Assembly: GCA_025642065.1 (NCBI GenBank)
Contig: JAODUP010000184.1
Span: 657,501-721,500, forward strand
Source of the DNA: Paralvinella palmiformis
Taxonomy: Eukaryota; Annelida; Polychaeta; Terebellida; Alvinellidae
Length of the DNA stretch: 64,000 nt
Reading direction: 5' to 3'
Shown: positions 61,700-64,000 of the stretch, one piece after another
Numbering within the stretch: the stretch's first letter is position 1
Layout of the letters: the number at the start of each line of letters is the position of its first letter
Program-made: the position numbers and the translations under genes
The notes under the pieces: model-generated
Database searches by the model: none
Told to the model about the DNA's origin: nothing
What the model saw: the letters and a program-made list of their open reading frames with translations, nothing else

Positions 61700-64000
61700 C
61701 CTACCCGCGCCCTACCCCGCTCATTACCGGATATCGTCTGTCTGGTGTATTTACAATAACAACTGTCGCCACGCCGCCTGGTTACTAGTATCTGGCACCA
61801 GATTGTCTCCACTCAGCTGTAGTATACGTCGGTGACCCCAAGATTATCAGATATCCCATCGTGTGTACAGTCCGCCGGCCCGCGGCGTCACTGGATAACC
61901 CGCAGCCGGCTTATACACAGCTGGAGGCAGCCCAGTGCGCAACTCGCTGATCTGACCTATAAGCTGTAAGAGTCTGAATTGGGGAGGGGGGACGGAAGGC
62001 TTTAGGGGCCGTGTCAAAGTTCTGTTGTCAAAGAGAGCACAGGTAAAATATGCCTTTTTTATAGCCACGCTACGGTAAGACATCACCGCATCGAAATAAT
62101 AATTTTACCTCTTTGGTGTAAGAGTTGTGGGATTTTCGTGGCAGATCATGAGCTAAAATCGTATTTCTGAACAGATTTGCACGAGGAAGTGCTGCAAAAT
62201 TAAACTTCAGAATCATTTTGATAAACACGTTTTATGAAGGATGCGTGGAGTGTTCGTTTTGTATACAGTACGAATGCATTTGTATGAGGACAATTGTGAT
62301 GGGGGGGGGGAGCACTATATACAAAGGCCCCGGCACAACGACTCAAAATCATAATTGCATTAGCTACATTCATTCATTCAAAATAAAAACTTTTCATACT
62401 TTGTGTGTGTATGCGCGCCCTCGCACGCGTGTGTTCTAGTCGTCATTCCATCCCCTTTATCTGACACTATCTCTGATATTACATCACTCCGCGGCAGACT
62501 AAACCATACCACAGCGTTGACCCCCTGACCTTTTGTGGTTTTGGTGTCCCAGTTTTATTAGGTGGTCTAGCCGATCTCATTGTTTAGAAAATCATCCTGG
62601 AAGTGGCAGATCATTACTTGCTCCAGATAGGATCGAGTAGGCCGGAATCTCTTTGCGTCATCATGTACGATTCATTCCGAAACGAGGCCACGCGGGCCAG
62701 CCGTGGATACCACCGAGATGTGGTTTTGCGGCGGTAACTTTCGATTTGTTTAGACAAGAGAACTCCTGCTCTGAGTCTCGGGACTCGGGAGATGGTAACT
62801 GGAGAGAGGTCGTGATTTGCTGCCATTAATCCGCCAATCAGCTGCGTGAATCACATCCAGAAGATGTCTTTGCGGTTCTTCGCGATATTTTCGATAGTAT
62901 CTGATCGGTCTTTGTGGTAAAAGTCCCCCCCTCCCACCCTTCCTCTGACTCATGCTGGGATCTGCCTTCCCTCAAGAAGGTTCCACATATAACTAATTTT
63001 CCATAGTTTCGCATTAAATGTCACCCCCTCCCCCCCCCCCTCAACAAAACCAATTCGCCAATAAACCTCCACATGTATCCATACAGCCCCACGCTCTGAA
63101 AAGCTAAACGTACAGCAACCATTCTCCAAACAGTCCATGGCCGTTATCTGAGAATGTACTAACAGAGGCGAGCGAGATAGCCGAGTCTGGATGGTGTTTA
63201 GTCCGACCCGACAGTAATTGTGGGATGGCTACGGCGGTGAGCGGTTTAATGGAGTCATCACAGTTGTTAGGCCAGATGAGTTGACGAACAAGCGATATGG
63301 GCCAACGGGGTGGTCGTGTGGATGGCGCTGCGGTGCCACGAAGTGGTGCGCGGTTACTTTGCGGCGCTTATCCGCGGCTTTGTCGTCGCTGTCTTGTTTT
63401 GGCGAGTTATGACTCATATAACGCTGCTGGGATTAGTCATCGGCTGCCATTGCCACCGCGTCAAACTCGGCCTGGATCGGTGGATAGCCGGGGCGCGAGG
63501 GGTGGTGGTGGGTTAAAAATCTCATTTCGTTCCGGTAAAATCCCTGGCTGATCCCTTTTTGTGGTGTTCACCTCCAGACACGGTCCAGATTGCCGGTATA
63601 ATTGGTGTATCAGTCGCCAGGCGTCATTAATCCCTAATGTTAGCACGTGACCTGGGAAGAGCAGTTCATTGGTGGATTAGTAATCGCCGACGTCATCGAA
63701 AGATGTGTTAATTTTTAATGTTTATATCAGCGAATATTCGCATTAATAGACGAGAGAGATATGCGGAGAGAGATAATTAATCCATTAACAAAAATGTATT
63801 AAAAAAACAAACTAAGCTAGAGATACGCCAAATCTGGATCGAATGTGTGAGTATTCCAATCATATTTAATCATTAAGATAATGCGCGGGTATAAATTGTA
63901 GAAGCTGTAAAATCGTGCTTGATACAGCGCATAATAAATGCTCTGTGGGTAGCAGTTTACTATATAAAGGTTGACCTTTATCATGAGGAATATTAGATTT
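61700..64000. other. Unique DNA to the window end, no recognised gene
   Basis: Few microsatellites occur here. Several G or C runs (62301-62310, 63026-63041) are present, and the last 300 bases are AT-rich. Open frames on both strands overlap one another without recognisable domains. Confidence 0.45.

Overview
The window looks like non-coding, repeat-dense DNA from an animal nuclear genome, most likely a marine lophotrochozoan invertebrate and perhaps a mollusc. This is inference. The grounds are very abundant (TA)n, (CA)n, (TC)n, (GAGT)n and poly-G tracts, several tRNA-derived SINE families, no operon-like gene packing, no long open frames outside simple repeats, and exon-sized coding segments bounded by GT/AG splice signals. 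No rRNA, CRISPR array, bacterial-type gene, virus, or intact LINE or DNA-transposon protein was recognised. Most open frames of 60-180 codons are translations of microsatellites or chance frames. Layout: 1-29 kb is a mosaic of unique AT-rich DNA, microsatellites, four minisatellites (16-bp units at 3.7 kb, 25-bp at 9.1-9.45 kb, 33-bp palindromic units at 18.75 kb, degenerate TGAC-type at 22.3-22.8 kb) and SINE copies. At 29.87-30.33 kb there is a TATA-box promoter candidate followed by a possible untranslated first exon ending in a consensus 5' splice site. Unique, CpG-containing DNA with few microsatellites follows (30.3-35.9 kb). From 36 to 64 kb there are further SINEs, including a close inverted pair at 37.5-38.0 kb with clean target-site duplications, a 26-bp minisatellite at 46.75-47.0 kb, a TAG-rich array at 45.6-46.0 kb, and longer unique stretches (50.1-51.2, 53-57, 59.5-61.2 and 61.7-64 kb). 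The best gene evidence is a chain of three small plus-strand exons (35940-36038, 49993-50086, 58608-58676) with good splice signals and matching phases 1 then 2. Joined to the promoter and first exon they would make the 5' part of one gene with introns of about 5.6, 14 and 8.5 kb, continuing beyond the window. I do not recognise the encoded N-terminus. Apart from this gene the window is dominated by three dispersed repeat families. SINE-A/B share one 3' body behind two different tRNA-like heads and end in (ATC)n. SINE-C is a looser group of tRNA-like elements with (ACTC)n or (AACTC)n tails; at least some of its copies share the core GTCGCTCGGCC with SINE-A/B. A third repeat sits beside TG/TA microsatellites and carries the motif GGCACTGGCACAGAGAATC.
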